64,000 nt of DNA from Nitrospira sp. (GTDB lineage: Bacteria; Nitrospirota; Nitrospiria; Nitrospirales; Nitrospiraceae), in contig JARFXR010000002.1 of the NCBI GenBank assembly GCA_029194535.1, positions 1,116,001-1,180,000 of the forward strand, in the 5' to 3' direction. The notes under the pieces are model-generated. The model was not told the origin of the DNA. It searched no databases and saw only the letters and a program-made list of their open reading frames with translations. Positions 7,602 to 16,607 of the stretch are shown here, piece after piece (the stretch's first letter is position 1; every line of letters begins with the position of its first letter). The position numbers were made by a program, and so were the translations under genes.

Positions 7602-8012
7602 CTACTCCAGCGTTCGCCTCAGAGCTTTCAATCGTCCACGTTTGGCCTTGTTATCCAGCCGCCGCTGCTTTGAAGTCCTGGTGGGTTTTGTCGGTCTTCG
7701 CTTCTTGCGTGGCACTGCCACGCTTTGAATGAGGGCTCGCAGGCGACCCAACGCCTCTTCGCGATTCTGCTCCTGGCTGCGATGCTCCTGCGCCTTAATC
7801 GTGATCACGCCGTCGTCTGAAATACGGTGATCCTTCAGCTTGAGCAGTTCCTGCTTATAGAACGGCGGCAACGAAGACGCGCCGATATCGAAGCGCAGAT
7901 GAATAGCCGACGATACTTTGTTGACGTGCTGCCCCCCGGCCCCCTGCGACCGCACCGCATGGATCTCGATTTCAGAGTCGGGGATGATGACATGGGAGGA
8001 GATGTGAAGCAT
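7602..8012 (-). CDS. arfB: Alternative ribosome-rescue factor ArfB (YaeJ type)
   Basis: 136 residues, close to E. coli YaeJ (140). The release-factor GGQ loop is at 26-28 within [23 protein letters not shown] linker is followed by the basic C-terminal tail ([24 protein letters not shown]) that enters the empty mRNA channel. ArfB hydrolyses peptidyl-tRNA on ribosomes stalled without a stop codon. There is no anticodon-recognition domain, which separates it from RF1 and RF2. Its 3' end is partly duplicated at 6339-6446, and an attC-like site lies upstream at 8151-8224. Confidence 0.92.
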   Translation of the reverse strand: MLHISSHVIIPDSEIEIHAVRSQGAGGQHVNKVSSAIHLRFDIGASSLPPFYKQELLKLKDHRISDDGVITIKAQEHRSQEQNREEALGRLRALIQSVAVPRKKRRPTKPTRTSKQRRLDNKAKRGRLKALRRTLE

Positions 8013-8150
8013 GGAGCTATGTAACGCCTTTTAACCTATTAACCTCTGACGATTCTCAGACAGGTACCGAGTCAACCTCTGCGGCGAAAGCATGATAGGC
8101 TTCCCCGTCAGCGAAGAAATCAACCGCCACAGTCATGGCTGCTCTGTAGT

Positions 8151-8224
8151 GGCTAACGCGCCGCTTCAGCTGCGGGTGGCTCACAATGGTACCAGCCGCC
8201 GTCGGCTGCGGTCGGAAGTTAGAC
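8151..8224 (-). repeat. Integron-type attC site after mrr
   Basis: A 74-base imperfect palindrome. Read on the minus strand it starts with GTCTAAC (8224-8218), a match to the R'' consensus RYYYAAC, and ends with GTTAGCC (8157-8151), an R'-like box; the two boxes pair at 6 of 7 positions. Inner segments also pair: CAGC with GCTG, and GGCGGCT with AGCCACC (6 of 7), leaving a centre of about a dozen bases. The mrr stop codon TAA is the TAA of GTCTAAC, as is common in gene cassettes. No integron integrase is in the window. Confidence 0.6.
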
Positions 8225-9100
8225 CACATCCTTGGCGAACTGGCTGAAGAACGATTCGTCGAGTTCGTAGGTCCGCTTCGGCTTCAGGCCGAGCTGAAGT
8301 TCCTCAAGCATTCCAGCCAACTTCTCGCCATCAACCAACTCGATTGGAGGGGCACCGTCTCGAACGGCCTCTTTGCGCGCTTCCGACGTGAACGAGCCGG
8401 TTGTGATGATGATGCCCTTATCGGCACGGCCCGTCATCGCGCCACGGAAGTCTCGCACTTGGCTCGGGGAAACAGAACCCGTGTACTTCTTGCACTGGAA
8501 CAGGACCTTGAAGCTTACGAGCGGGTTGACCTGGAGAATACCGATGCCGTCGATGCCGCCATCCCCTGAACGTCCCGTGATGGTCACTTCCTGGAACCCC
8601 GATTCTCTGAGGAGGCGTTGACAGAATCGCTCAAAGCCCGATGCCGGAAGATCCTGCAGTGTTCGAGCCAGCTCCTCGCGATAGTTTCCGACGATTGGTA
8701 CGGTGCCAGTTACACTGGGTGCTGCATCAATATCGTCGACGGCTGCACCCCTTGTCCGTGCATTGACCTCTTGAACAATTGAGATGATGTCGGTGTCGCT
8801 TACGTCACCAAGCTGCCGGCCCTTGTCGGTGAGGGTCCAAACACCCCGCTGCGATGAATCGATGTATCCGGCCTTGGCAAGATAGAACCTAGCCCAATGG
8901 ACCTGATTCTCGAATCGAGTTTGAACCCCGGAGGGCAGTGGTTCCGACTGCTCCGCTTCCGAAATGCTCAGGCGACGAGCAATGACAGCCCGAACCTCGT
9001 CTGGCCGTCCTGATCCGCCCAATTCCCGGACTGCGGCAATCACAGGCCCGAGGTAGCGGGCGAACCGCGAGGCCACCTTCTTGCTCTCCTTCGGAGGCAT
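8219..9100 (-). CDS. mrr: Mrr-type restriction endonuclease (type IV)
   Basis: 293 residues. The N-terminal winged-helix region (about 10-105, Mrr_N: VRAVIARRLSISEAE ... VHWARFYLAKAGYIDSSQRGVWTLTDKGRQ) reads DNA. The C-terminal Mrr catalytic domain (about 145-270) has the PD-(D/E)xK variant GDGGIDGIG (Asp184) and FQCKKY (Gln202, Lys204). Such enzymes cut DNA carrying foreign methylation. The start is 16 bases after a GTTAGAC box and the stop lies inside an attC-like site, so the whole gene has the shape of a mobile gene cassette. No methyltransferase is nearby, consistent with type IV. Confidence 0.9.
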   Translation of the reverse strand: MPPKESKKVASRFARYLGPVIAAVRELGGSGRPDEVRAVIARRLSISEAEQSEPLPSGVQTRFENQVHWARFYLAKAGYIDSSQRGVWTLTDKGRQLGDVSDTDIISIVQEVNARTRGAAVDDIDAAPSVTGTVPIVGNYREELARTLQDLPASGFERFCQRLLRESGFQEVTITGRSGDGGIDGIGILQVNPLVSFKVLFQCKKYTGSVSPSQVRDFRGAMTGRADKGIIITTGSFTSEARKEAVRDGAPPIELVDGEKLAGMLEELQLGLKPKRTYELDESFFSQFAKDVV

Positions 9101-9115
9101 GTCTCCCTTCGGTCG

Positions 9116-9146
9116 GTCTAACTATCAAATGTGCTGCAGGCTACCG
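9116..9146 (-). repeat. attC-like half site upstream of mrr
   Basis: On the minus strand: CGGTAG-CCTGCAGCAC, eight bases, then GTTAGAC, an exact match to the R' box GTTRRRY. It lies 16 bases before the mrr ATG and is similar base by base to 7142-7173. It would be the left boundary of the mrr cassette. A complete palindromic partner to the right is not visible. Confidence 0.45.
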
Positions 9147-9310
9147 TGCGGCATAGCACTGCTGCCTAAGTAGTCCAAGAGGAAGCAACACTACCTGAAC
9201 ATCCAACACTTGTTCAATATTGGTCCTGTTCAGCCGGTCGGGATAGATGGCGAACGTGCAGTCTACCCGCCTATCAGCTCACAGCATATCCGGATTCTTA
9301 GCCAACCATC

Positions 9311-9528
9311 GGCTGGGCCGCTTCCCTGCCGACGTTGCCGCAGGAACCGGGACTCACCGAGACTCTTCCGGGAAGGAAGGCTGGAACTGACCAAGGCACC
9401 GCGATCCGTGATCGCGGCCGCGGGAATTCCAGAAGGTCGGCGCCGAAATCTACGGCGGCGAGAATTCCACCCGGAAGAGTCCGGGAGGGTGGTTCCGGGA
9501 GGCAGGAAGGCAGGGAAGCAGCCCAGCC
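9311..9528. repeat. 218-base nested imperfect palindrome
   Basis: Outer arms 9311-9330 and 9509-9528 pair at 19 of 20 positions (GGCTGGGC and GCTTCCCTGCC blocks). Inner arms 9361-9372 and 9470-9481 (GACTCTTCCGGG) pair at 12 of 12. Near the centre CCGCGATC-CGT-GATCGCGG (9399-9417) is a perfect 8-bp hairpin, and GGAATTC/GAATTCC flanks a further stem. There is no coding potential. It resembles a MITE-like or cruciform element and lies between mrr and the next conserved gene. Confidence 0.75.
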
Positions 9529-9563
9529 CTGTCATTCAGAAATTCGTCAGGAGCTGCTAAGGA

Positions 9564-9788
9564 TTATTGCAACTCCGGCAGGCGATCAATAATACGGAGC
9601 CTGACCTCGTCACCCACCTGCATCTGCACCATCTTCGTGGTGAGACTCGTCTTCACTCGCTGAGCATCCTCCAGCTTGAACTGGACTTGCCCGCCGCATT
9701 GTTCAACGAGATGAAACAACAGCAGGGTCGTCAATCGCTGGAGCTCGTCGTCAGACGTATGCTCGCTCAGGTTCAAGATTTGAGACAT
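9564..9788 (-). CDS. Small conserved-looking hypothetical protein
   Basis: 74 residues from the ATG at 9788 (MSQILNLSEHTSDDELQRLTT...), ending IIDRLPELQ. The frame is open for a further 62 codons upstream, but that part overlaps the 3' end of the PLP enzyme gene and looks non-coding. The product is soluble and helical at its start, then beta-like (GGQVQFKLED, VQMQVGDEVRLRI). I do not recognise the family. It follows the PLP enzyme gene by 130 bases on the same strand. Confidence 0.6.
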   Translation of the reverse strand: MSQILNLSEHTSDDELQRLTTLLLFHLVEQCGGQVQFKLEDAQRVKTSLTTKMVQMQVGDEVRLRIIDRLPELQ

Positions 9789-9918
9789 GTAAACGCCTCG
9801 TTTCAGGAAGCCAAAATGATAGTTGCTTATCGCTGAAATGCACGCCGTTTCACAATGCCCCGAAAGGAGGGGAGCAGCCCCCATTGCGCAAGACGGTGGC
9901 GTCCAAAGACGTATCACC

Positions 9919-11238
9919 CTACCCGCGAAGTCGGTGTATTTCTTGGAGCACCGTATCGATTTCGCCCGGATCATTCAGGAGCCCTGGAGCGAGTCGTACG
10001 TACTGCGTGGCGTAGGGCGTCACACTGCCGATGATTCCCTTTTCACGCAACTTCTTGACCGCCTGCTGCGGCGGCAAGCCCGCCACCTCGAAGCAGACGA
10101 TCCCGGCCGACAGCTCCTGTGACAGCGGCGTGTGAAGCGTGATGTGAGACATCTCCGCAAGCCCGTGCTTGAGTTGCTGGTTCAGCTCGTAGATCCGCTG
10201 CGTCACGCGCGATTTGCCAAGCGCCTGATGAAACTTGAAGGCTTCGTCCAGCGCCCACCGGTGCTCAAACGAATGAAAGCCGCCCGGCGTCATGTAGACG
10301 GATTGTGGCAACGCTCTCCGCGGTATCACGTTCATCCACATGTCGTACGCCTCCGTGTTGAACGTGGGAATGATGGCTTGAGCAGCGGGCCAGGCCTCCT
10401 GCCTTCCCCATACCAATCCCGTACCACGCGGACCGAACATCCACTTATGCGTCCCTGCGACGAAAAAATCACACCCCACCTCGGTGGGTCGCATATCCTC
10501 AACGCCCAATGCATGCACGCCGTCGACACAGAAGATGATCCGATCTTCTTTGGCCCGCGAGGCATTCAATGCCGCCAACGCCCTGGCCATCTCCGCGATC
10601 GGCAGTTTGAGGCCCGTACTGGAATGCACCCAGGTGACCGCCACGATTCTGGTGCGGGGACGGACATGCCGGACAAGAACCTCGACCAGGCTGTCTCGCG
10701 AGACGGCCCGCAGATCCTGATAGAGCGGAATCCGGCGCACGCCGGCTCCGGTACGCGCCGCCCGCTGATTCAAAGAGGTTTCGGTGGAATAATGGTCGTG
10801 CGTGGTCGTTAAAATCTCCTGCCCTTCGCCAAGCGAGAGCCCCCCATACAACAGACCGAGCCCCATTGTCGTACTGTCGGTCAGGGCGATTTCGCTCGGG
10901 TCTACGCCCAGGTACCCAGCCGCCGCCTGAAGCACCGCCGCCTCCTGCTTCGCCTCATGTTCGAACCAATATCCGATCGGATCCAAATCGAGCCCTTGAC
11001 GATGGCGTTCGATCGCCTGCCTCACCGGTAGCGGATGAGAGGCAAGGAAAAATCCCGCAAGATGGATGAGCCCGGGAGCAAGCGGGAACTGTGCTCGCAC
11101 GCTCCGCCAGTCCGACCCGCCTGAGACGGGCGACGGCTCTGTTTCCGGCATGGCCAGCGCCGCATGGCGGGCAAGGGCGGCGGAGCCGAGGGCCAGGCCG
11201 GTTCGGATCAAGAAGCGTCGACGATCGATCATGGCCAT
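9919..11238 (-). CDS. Tat-exported class-V aminotransferase-like PLP enzyme
   Basis: 439 residues from ATG 11238 (AGGGAGG upstream). The N terminus MAMIDRRRFLIRTGLALGSAALARHAALA is a twin-arginine-type signal. The remainder is a class-V aminotransferase fold like isopenicillin-N epimerase/cysteine desulfurase: CVDGVHALGVEDM for the cofactor Asp, and FVAGTHKWMFGPRGTG containing the Lys that should form the PLP aldimine. The substrate cannot be told; epimerase, desulfurase and lyase activities all occur in the family. Periplasmic PLP enzymes of this type are uncommon, and Tat export fits folding around a cofactor in the cytoplasm. Confidence 0.85.
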   Translation of the reverse strand: MAMIDRRRFLIRTGLALGSAALARHAALAMPETEPSPVSGGSDWRSVRAQFPLAPGLIHLAGFFLASHPLPVRQAIERHRQGLDLDPIGYWFEHEAKQEAAVLQAAAGYLGVDPSEIALTDSTTMGLGLLYGGLSLGEGQEILTTTHDHYSTETSLNQRAARTGAGVRRIPLYQDLRAVSRDSLVEVLVRHVRPRTRIVAVTWVHSSTGLKLPIAEMARALAALNASRAKEDRIIFCVDGVHALGVEDMRPTEVGCDFFVAGTHKWMFGPRGTGLVWGRQEAWPAAQAIIPTFNTEAYDMWMNVIPRRALPQSVYMTPGGFHSFEHRWALDEAFKFHQALGKSRVTQRIYELNQQLKHGLAEMSHITLHTPLSQELSAGIVCFEVAGLPPQQAVKKLREKGIIGSVTPYATQYVRLAPGLLNDPGEIDTVLQEIHRLRG

Positions 11239-11421
11239 GAGAGCCTCCCTTGAGCAGGAAGATCCAATATCCCACACTACCGCGACGACCGGAGACCGAG
11301 CAAGAGCCGGCGCTCCCTACGGGCTTCGCGGTGAAGTGGAGAGGACCAATCACTGGACTACTGCAAAGCGGGAAGGGCGACGGAGGCATCCGGCGCATGC
11401 AGACGGCGGGTTGACCTTACT

Positions 11422-14304
11422 TCAGTATTGATCCATCGGGGGGCAGGTGCAGACGAGATGGCGGTCGCCGTAGGCCTCGTCGATCCGGCCCACGTACGGC
11501 CAGAACTTCCGGTCCCGGACCCATGGCGCGGGATAGGCAGCCTGTTCTCGGCCGTAAGGACGATCCCATTTGGACGTCGTGACCACGGACGCCGTGTGCG
11601 GGGCATTCTTGAGGAGGTTATCCGTACGGGGCTGGCGACCATCGATGATGTCTTGAAGCTCCGCGCGAATGAGGATCATCGCATCGCAAAACCGATCCAG
11701 CTCGGCTTTTGATTCGCTCTCCGTCGGCTCGATCATCAAGGTGCCGGCGACGGGAAAGGACACCGTCGGCGCGTGGAACCCGTAATCCATCAAACGCTTG
11801 GCCACATCCATCGCCTCGACCCCGGCGCTGTCCTTGAACTGGCGGAGGTCCAGGATAAATTCATGCGCCACGAGCCCCGACGCACCGGTGAACAAGATTG
11901 GATAGTACTTCTCCAATCGCTTCGCCATGTAATTGGCGTTCAACATCGCGACCTGCGTGGCTTTGGTCAGGCCGTCGCGTCCCATCAAGGCGATGTAGGT
12001 CCAGGAGATCGTCAATATGCTGGGACTCCCGTACGGAGCGGCGGAGACGGGACCGATCGATTGAGGACCACCTAACTTTGTGACCGGGTGCCCCGGCAGA
12101 AACGGAGCGAGATGCCGCGCCACGCCGATGGGCCCCATGCCGGGGCCGCCGCCACCATGGGGAATGCAAAAGGTCTTATGCAGATTGAGATGGCAAACGT
12201 CTGCGCCGATGTCGCCGGGCCGGCAGAGCCCCACCTGCGCGTTCATGTTGGCCCCGTCCATGTACACCTGGCCGCCGTGCGTGTGGACGATCTGGCAGAC
12301 GCGACGCACCGACGGCTCGAACACTCCATGAGTGGAAGGATACGTCAGCATCAGCGCCGCCAAGCGCTCGCGATGCTGGACCGCTTTCGCCTCCAAATCC
12401 GTCAGATCGACGTTCCCCTGTTTGTCGCAAGCCACGGGTACCACCGTAAAACCCACCATGGCCGCGCTGGCTGGATTCGTTCCGTGCGCGGAGACAGGTA
12501 TCAGACACACGTCGCGATGAAATTCACCCAGGCTTCGATGGTAGGCTCTGATCACCATCAGGCCTGAATATTCTCCTTGGGAACCCGCGTTCGGCTGCAG
12601 CGACACCGCGGAGAATCCCGTGATTTCGGCCAGCCAACCCTCCAGTTGGCGAAAAAGTTCCTGATATCCCTTCGACTGCTCGGCCGGGACGAACGGGTGC
12701 ATGCGGGAGAATTCGGGCCACGTCACCGGCAGCATCTCCGTCGTCGCGTTGAGCTTCATCGTGCAGGACCCCAGGGGGATCATGGAATGGGTCAGCGACA
12801 GATCCCGAGACTGCAACCGGTGCAGATAGCGCAGCATCTCATGTTCGGCATGGTATCGATTGAAGACTTCATGAGTCAGATAGGGAGTCATACGAGCCAG
12901 GTTGGATGGAAACGACGTCGCCGCACCTCCCGCCAGGTCCGGGACGGTAAACGGCAGCCGCTCGTGTCCCGCAAAAATCTCCATGAGGCGGCGGACTTCG
13001 TCCTCTGTGCTCATTTCATCCAGCGACATCCCGAGGGAGTCATCGTCATACCGCCGCAAGTTGATGCGTTGCTCATCGGCTCGAAGCACCACCTGATCTG
13101 CCTGCGCTTTTGTCGTTCGTACCCGGAGCGTATCGAAGAAAACCTCGGTGTCGAGCTCGAAATCCAATCGCCGTAGCCCGGCGGCCAACGTGACTGCAAG
13201 ACTGTGAACGCGCTCGGCGATGCGGCGCAGCCCCTCCGGACCGTGGTAGGCCGCATAGAAGCCCGCCATGATGGCCAGCAGCACCTGAGCGGTGCAGATG
13301 TTGCTGGTCGCCTTCTCCCGCCGAATGTGTTGCTCCCGTGTCTGCAACGACAACCGATAGGCCACATGTCCGTCTCGATCCTTGGAAACGCCCACAATCC
13401 GACCCGGTATTTGCCGTTTGTATTCCTCCCTGGTCGATAGAAAGGCCGCATGAGGTCCGCCGAATCCGAGCGGCACGCCGAATCGTTGGCAGGAACCCAC
13501 GGCAATGTCCGCCCCGAATTCTCCGGGCGGCCGAAGCAATGAGAGGGCGAGGAGATCCGTGGCGACCACCACCAGTATGTCCGCCTCATGCGCCCGAGTC
13601 ACGACGTCGCTGTAGTCCCCGACATACCCGTCGGTGGCGGGATATTGCAGCAGAATGCCGGCGAACTTTTCCTTCCCGAAGTCGATGGCACCGGTCCGTC
13701 CCACGTGAAGCGCGATTCCCGACGGTTCGGCCCTGGTCTGCAAGACGGCGATCGTTTGAGGATGGCAGTCCTGTGAGACAAAGAACCCCTGACGGTCCTG
13801 TCCGGCACTCCGCGCGACGGCCATGCACATCGCCATCGCTTCGGCTGCCGCCGTCGCCTCGTCCAGCAGAGACGCGTTGGCCAACGGCAGACCGGTCAGA
13901 TCGGCGACCATGGTCTGAAAATTGAGCAACGCCTCCAGCCGTCCCTGCGCGATCTCGGCCTGATACGGGGTGTACTGCGTGTACCACCCGGGATTCTCCA
14001 ATACATTTCGCTGGATGACGCCGGGCGTCACGCAGTCGTAGTACCCCATCCCGATCAACGACCGGTACACTCGGTTTTCCGCCGCCAGACCATGCAGATC
14101 CTGGAGGGTCGCCCGTTCGCCCCGATTCGACGGCAAGTCCAGACCCCGATTGAGTTGAATATCGCCCGGGACGATGCACTCACTGAGGGTGCGGAGAGAT
14201 TGATGGCCGAGCAGCGCGAGCATTTCGCGAATATCGGCTTCCGTCGGGCCGAGATGCCGGCGGATAAACGTATCGGTCGATTTCAAGACATCTGGTTCAG
14301 ACAT
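11422..14304 (-). CDS. gcvP: Glycine dehydrogenase (decarboxylating), P protein
   Basis: 960 residues: a single-chain homodimer-type P protein with both halves fused. The N-terminal half carries [40 protein letters not shown] and the Ala/Glu-rich [12 protein letters not shown]. The C-terminal half carries [41 protein letters not shown] (here [15 protein letters not shown]) and [19 protein letters not shown] with the PLP-binding Lys. It decarboxylates glycine and loads aminomethyl onto the H protein. Partner gcvT is at 1845; no gcvH is adjacent, so the system is scattered. A 183-base gap downstream holds nothing I recognise. Confidence 0.96.
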   Translation of the reverse strand: MSEPDVLKSTDTFIRRHLGPTEADIREMLALLGHQSLRTLSECIVPGDIQLNRGLDLPSNRGERATLQDLHGLAAENRVYRSLIGMGYYDCVTPGVIQRNVLENPGWYTQYTPYQAEIAQGRLEALLNFQTMVADLTGLPLANASLLDEATAAAEAMAMCMAVARSAGQDRQGFFVSQDCHPQTIAVLQTRAEPSGIALHVGRTGAIDFGKEKFAGILLQYPATDGYVGDYSDVVTRAHEADILVVVATDLLALSLLRPPGEFGADIAVGSCQRFGVPLGFGGPHAAFLSTREEYKRQIPGRIVGVSKDRDGHVAYRLSLQTREQHIRREKATSNICTAQVLLAIMAGFYAAYHGPEGLRRIAERVHSLAVTLAAGLRRLDFELDTEVFFDTLRVRTTKAQADQVVLRADEQRINLRRYDDDSLGMSLDEMSTEDEVRRLMEIFAGHERLPFTVPDLAGGAATSFPSNLARMTPYLTHEVFNRYHAEHEMLRYLHRLQSRDLSLTHSMIPLGSCTMKLNATTEMLPVTWPEFSRMHPFVPAEQSKGYQELFRQLEGWLAEITGFSAVSLQPNAGSQGEYSGLMVIRAYHRSLGEFHRDVCLIPVSAHGTNPASAAMVGFTVVPVACDKQGNVDLTDLEAKAVQHRERLAALMLTYPSTHGVFEPSVRRVCQIVHTHGGQVYMDGANMNAQVGLCRPGDIGADVCHLNLHKTFCIPHGGGGPGMGPIGVARHLAPFLPGHPVTKLGGPQSIGPVSAAPYGSPSILTISWTYIALMGRDGLTKATQVAMLNANYMAKRLEKYYPILFTGASGLVAHEFILDLRQFKDSAGVEAMDVAKRLMDYGFHAPTVSFPVAGTLMIEPTESESKAELDRFCDAMILIRAELQDIIDGRQPRTDNLLKNAPHTASVVTTSKWDRPYGREQAAYPAPWVRDRKFWPYVGRIDEAYGDRHLVCTCPPMDQY

Positions 14305-14435
14305 GGAAGTGATTCGCCCTTCTGAGAGACTCGTCGCGGTTCAGACGTACGGAATGAGGTTATCACGGCGCCCCCTGCTTATCCAAGTGTTCTGTCACGA
14401 CCATTCCGCGCTTGAAGATCGGGAGCCGGAGGTTT

Positions 14436-14444
14436 TGATATAAT
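14436..14444 (+). promoter_or_regulatory. Extended -10 promoter of the two-component operon
   Basis: TGATATAAT is a perfect extended -10 (TGnTATAAT), 15 bases before the regulator ATG at 14460, so the transcript leader would be very short and no ribosome site is visible. No good -35 is seen at the normal distance. Confidence 0.5.
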
Positions 14445-14459
14445 CCACACCCACCAGCC

Positions 14460-15131
14460 ATGCGTATTTTAGTGATCGAAGACGAGACCAAGGTCGGCTG
14501 CTTTATCAAGCGCGCGCTCGAAGAGGAGAGTTACGCGGTCGATCTGTGCGAGGACGGCGCCAAGGGGCTCGAAATGGCGCTGGTGACGAGCTATGACACC
14601 ATCGTCGTCGACCTGATGCTCCCCTCGCTGTCCGGACTGGACATTCTGAGGGCCGTCCGCCGCGAACGGATCCAGACGCCCATTCTCATTCTGACCGCCC
14701 AATCCCAAGTTGATCAGCGCGTGGCAGGGCTCGATGCCGGGGCTGACGACTACCTGACGAAGCCCTTTGCCATCGATGAACTGCTCGCGAGAATCCGTGC
14801 GCTGCTTCGGCGGGGCGCCACGGATAGCCCCGGAGTACTGCAGGTCGACGATCTGATCCTGAACCCGGCGACGCGTGAAGTCACCAGAGGGGGACAACGC
14901 ATCGACTTGACCTTGAAGGAATATGCGCTGCTCGAGTATCTCATGCGGCACAGCGGTCGGGTCCTCACCCGTCCCATGATTTCCGAGCACGTGTGGAATC
15001 AGGACTTCGATACCTTCACCAACGTCATCGACGTCTATGTGAATTATCTGCGCAACAAGATCGACCGTGGACGTGCGAAAAAACTCATCCATACCATCCG
15101 AGGCAGCGGGTACATGCTGAAGGCGGACTAG
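14460..15131 (+). CDS. OmpR/CusR-family response regulator
   Basis: 223 residues. Receiver domain 1-115 with acidic Asp8, phosphoacceptor Asp51 (VVDLMLPSLSG), Thr79 and Lys101. A winged-helix DNA-binding domain (about 130-222) ends in the usual VDVYVNYLRNKIDRG ... IHTIRGSGYML. The closest-looking subfamily is the heavy-metal (CusR/CopR) group. It precedes its histidine kinase by 80 bases and htrA follows, so an envelope-stress or metal circuit is plausible. The ligand is unknown. Confidence 0.9.
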   Translation: MRILVIEDETKVGCFIKRALEEESYAVDLCEDGAKGLEMALVTSYDTIVVDLMLPSLSGLDILRAVRRERIQTPILILTAQSQVDQRVAGLDAGADDYLTKPFAIDELLARIRALLRRGATDSPGVLQVDDLILNPATREVTRGGQRIDLTLKEYALLEYLMRHSGRVLTRPMISEHVWNQDFDTFTNVIDVYVNYLRNKIDRGRAKKLIHTIRGSGYMLKAD

Positions 15132-15211
15132 CAGGACGCTCCAACGGGTTTCCGGCACTTTGGCAGGGCGTTGATCAACCTCTACCTCGACCTCAGCCTA
15201 GGAGTCTGTTG

Positions 15212-16603
15212 ATGCCGCTGCGCCTTCGCCTTACGCTGTGGTACGGAAGCGCCTTGGCGCTTGTGCTTATCATCTTCTCGACCGTCCTCTACCTGGTCAC
15301 CGCCCGCAACCTTCGAGACTCCGTCGATCAATCGCTGGAAGAGACCGCGGCGGCCGCGGTGCGATCGCTGGAGGAACGCGGGTTTCTTCCCTTGATCAAC
15401 GAAGAAGAGCTGATGTCGCAGTTCCCCGAATTGGCACGCATCGACAAATTCTTCCAGATCTTCAGTCCATCCGGCACCATCACCATCCGCTCGCCGAACG
15501 TGAAACAGCACGAGTTGCCCTTGAGCCGCCAAGCCTTGGAGGTGGCTTTTTCGGGGCGGACGATTTTTGAGTCGGCCAAGTATCCGAAGGAACCCCCGCT
15601 GCGGCTGATCTCGGTCCCGATCATCTATCGCGGTAACTTGCTCTACATCGTCCAGGTCGGAACGTCCATGGAATCGGTCGAGCAGACCCTGAACCGGCTG
15701 TTGCTCGTGCTGTTGGTCACCACGCCCGTCGCCCTGACCGTCTCCCTGGCCGGCGGCTGGTTCCTCGCCGGGCGGGCACTCCGTCCTGTCGACGCCATCA
15801 CGTTGGCCGCTCAACGGATTGCCGCAGGAGATCTCACCCAACGACTGAACGTTCCCGCGTCGGCCGATGAGATCGGTCGGCTCGCCGACACCTTCAATAA
15901 CATGATCGCTCGGCTGGAAACGTCCTTTCGCCAGATCCGCCAATTCAGCAGCAACGCATCCCACGAACTGCGAACCCCTTTGACCGTCATGAAGGGAGAG
16001 ACAGAACTCGCCTTGAGACGGCCTCGCGAGGCGGCGGCCTATACCGTCGTATTGGAAAGCAACTTGGAGGAGATCGATCGCATGACCCGCATCGTCGATG
16101 AACTGCTGTTCCTTTCCAGAGCCGACATGGGCGAAGTCAAGATGGAGCACCTGCCGGTCGACCTCGAAGGCTTGCTTGAGGACATCTCACGACAGGCTTC
16201 GTTGCTGGGGCAGGAGCGGGACATTCAGGTGGTGCTTGGGCGGATCACGCCCGTCGTCGTACGCGGCGACGAGCTGCGTCTGCGCGAACTGTTCCTGAAC
16301 CTGGTGGACAATGCGGTGAAATATTCCCGAAAGAGAGGAACGGTCGAGGTGACGATGACGACGGTACCCGAGTTCGCCAAGGTCACCGTCACCGACCAGG
16401 GCATCGGCATCGGTCCCGGCGATCTCGAACGCATTTTCGATCGGTTCTATCGCACCGATGACGCGCGTGCACACACCAAGAAAGGCACCGGTCTCGGCCT
16501 GTCGATTTGCGCCTGGATCGTCGAGTCGCACCACGGTCGCATTGAGGTGCAGAGTGATCTCGGCAAGGGCTCGACCTTTACCGTCCTGCTGCCTTTCGCT
16601 TAA
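15212..16603 (+). CDS. Membrane histidine kinase, heavy-metal sensor type
   Basis: 463 residues from ATG 15212 (AGGAG at 15200-15204); the longer open frame upstream overlaps the regulator and is not used. There are two membrane helices (about 8-30 and 163-185) around a periplasmic sensor of about 130 residues, then HAMP (RALRPVDAITLAAQRIAAGDLTQRL), a HisKA domain with His251 in SSNASHELRTPLTVM, and an ATPase domain with NLVDNAVKYS, DQGIGIGPGDLERIFDRFYR and GTGLGLSIC. It should autophosphorylate and pass phosphate to Asp51 of the preceding regulator. Confidence 0.92.
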   Translation: MPLRLRLTLWYGSALALVLIIFSTVLYLVTARNLRDSVDQSLEETAAAAVRSLEERGFLPLINEEELMSQFPELARIDKFFQIFSPSGTITIRSPNVKQHELPLSRQALEVAFSGRTIFESAKYPKEPPLRLISVPIIYRGNLLYIVQVGTSMESVEQTLNRLLLVLLVTTPVALTVSLAGGWFLAGRALRPVDAITLAAQRIAAGDLTQRLNVPASADEIGRLADTFNNMIARLETSFRQIRQFSSNASHELRTPLTVMKGETELALRRPREAAAYTVVLESNLEEIDRMTRIVDELLFLSRADMGEVKMEHLPVDLEGLLEDISRQASLLGQERDIQVVLGRITPVVVRGDELRLRELFLNLVDNAVKYSRKRGTVEVTMTTVPEFAKVTVTDQGIGIGPGDLERIFDRFYRTDDARAHTKKGTGLGLSICAWIVESHHGRIEVQSDLGKGSTFTVLLPFA

Positions 16604-16607
16604 CGCC

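Noticed and set aside
9789-9974. N-terminal extension of the small protein at 9564
   Set aside because: It overlaps the end of the PLP enzyme gene and lacks a ribosome site; ATG 9788 gives a compact product.
12577-13176. Open frames of up to about 200 codons on the + strand opposite gcvP (also 13338-13925)
   Set aside because: Antisense shadows of a well-conserved enzyme; composition Arg/His-rich without motifs.
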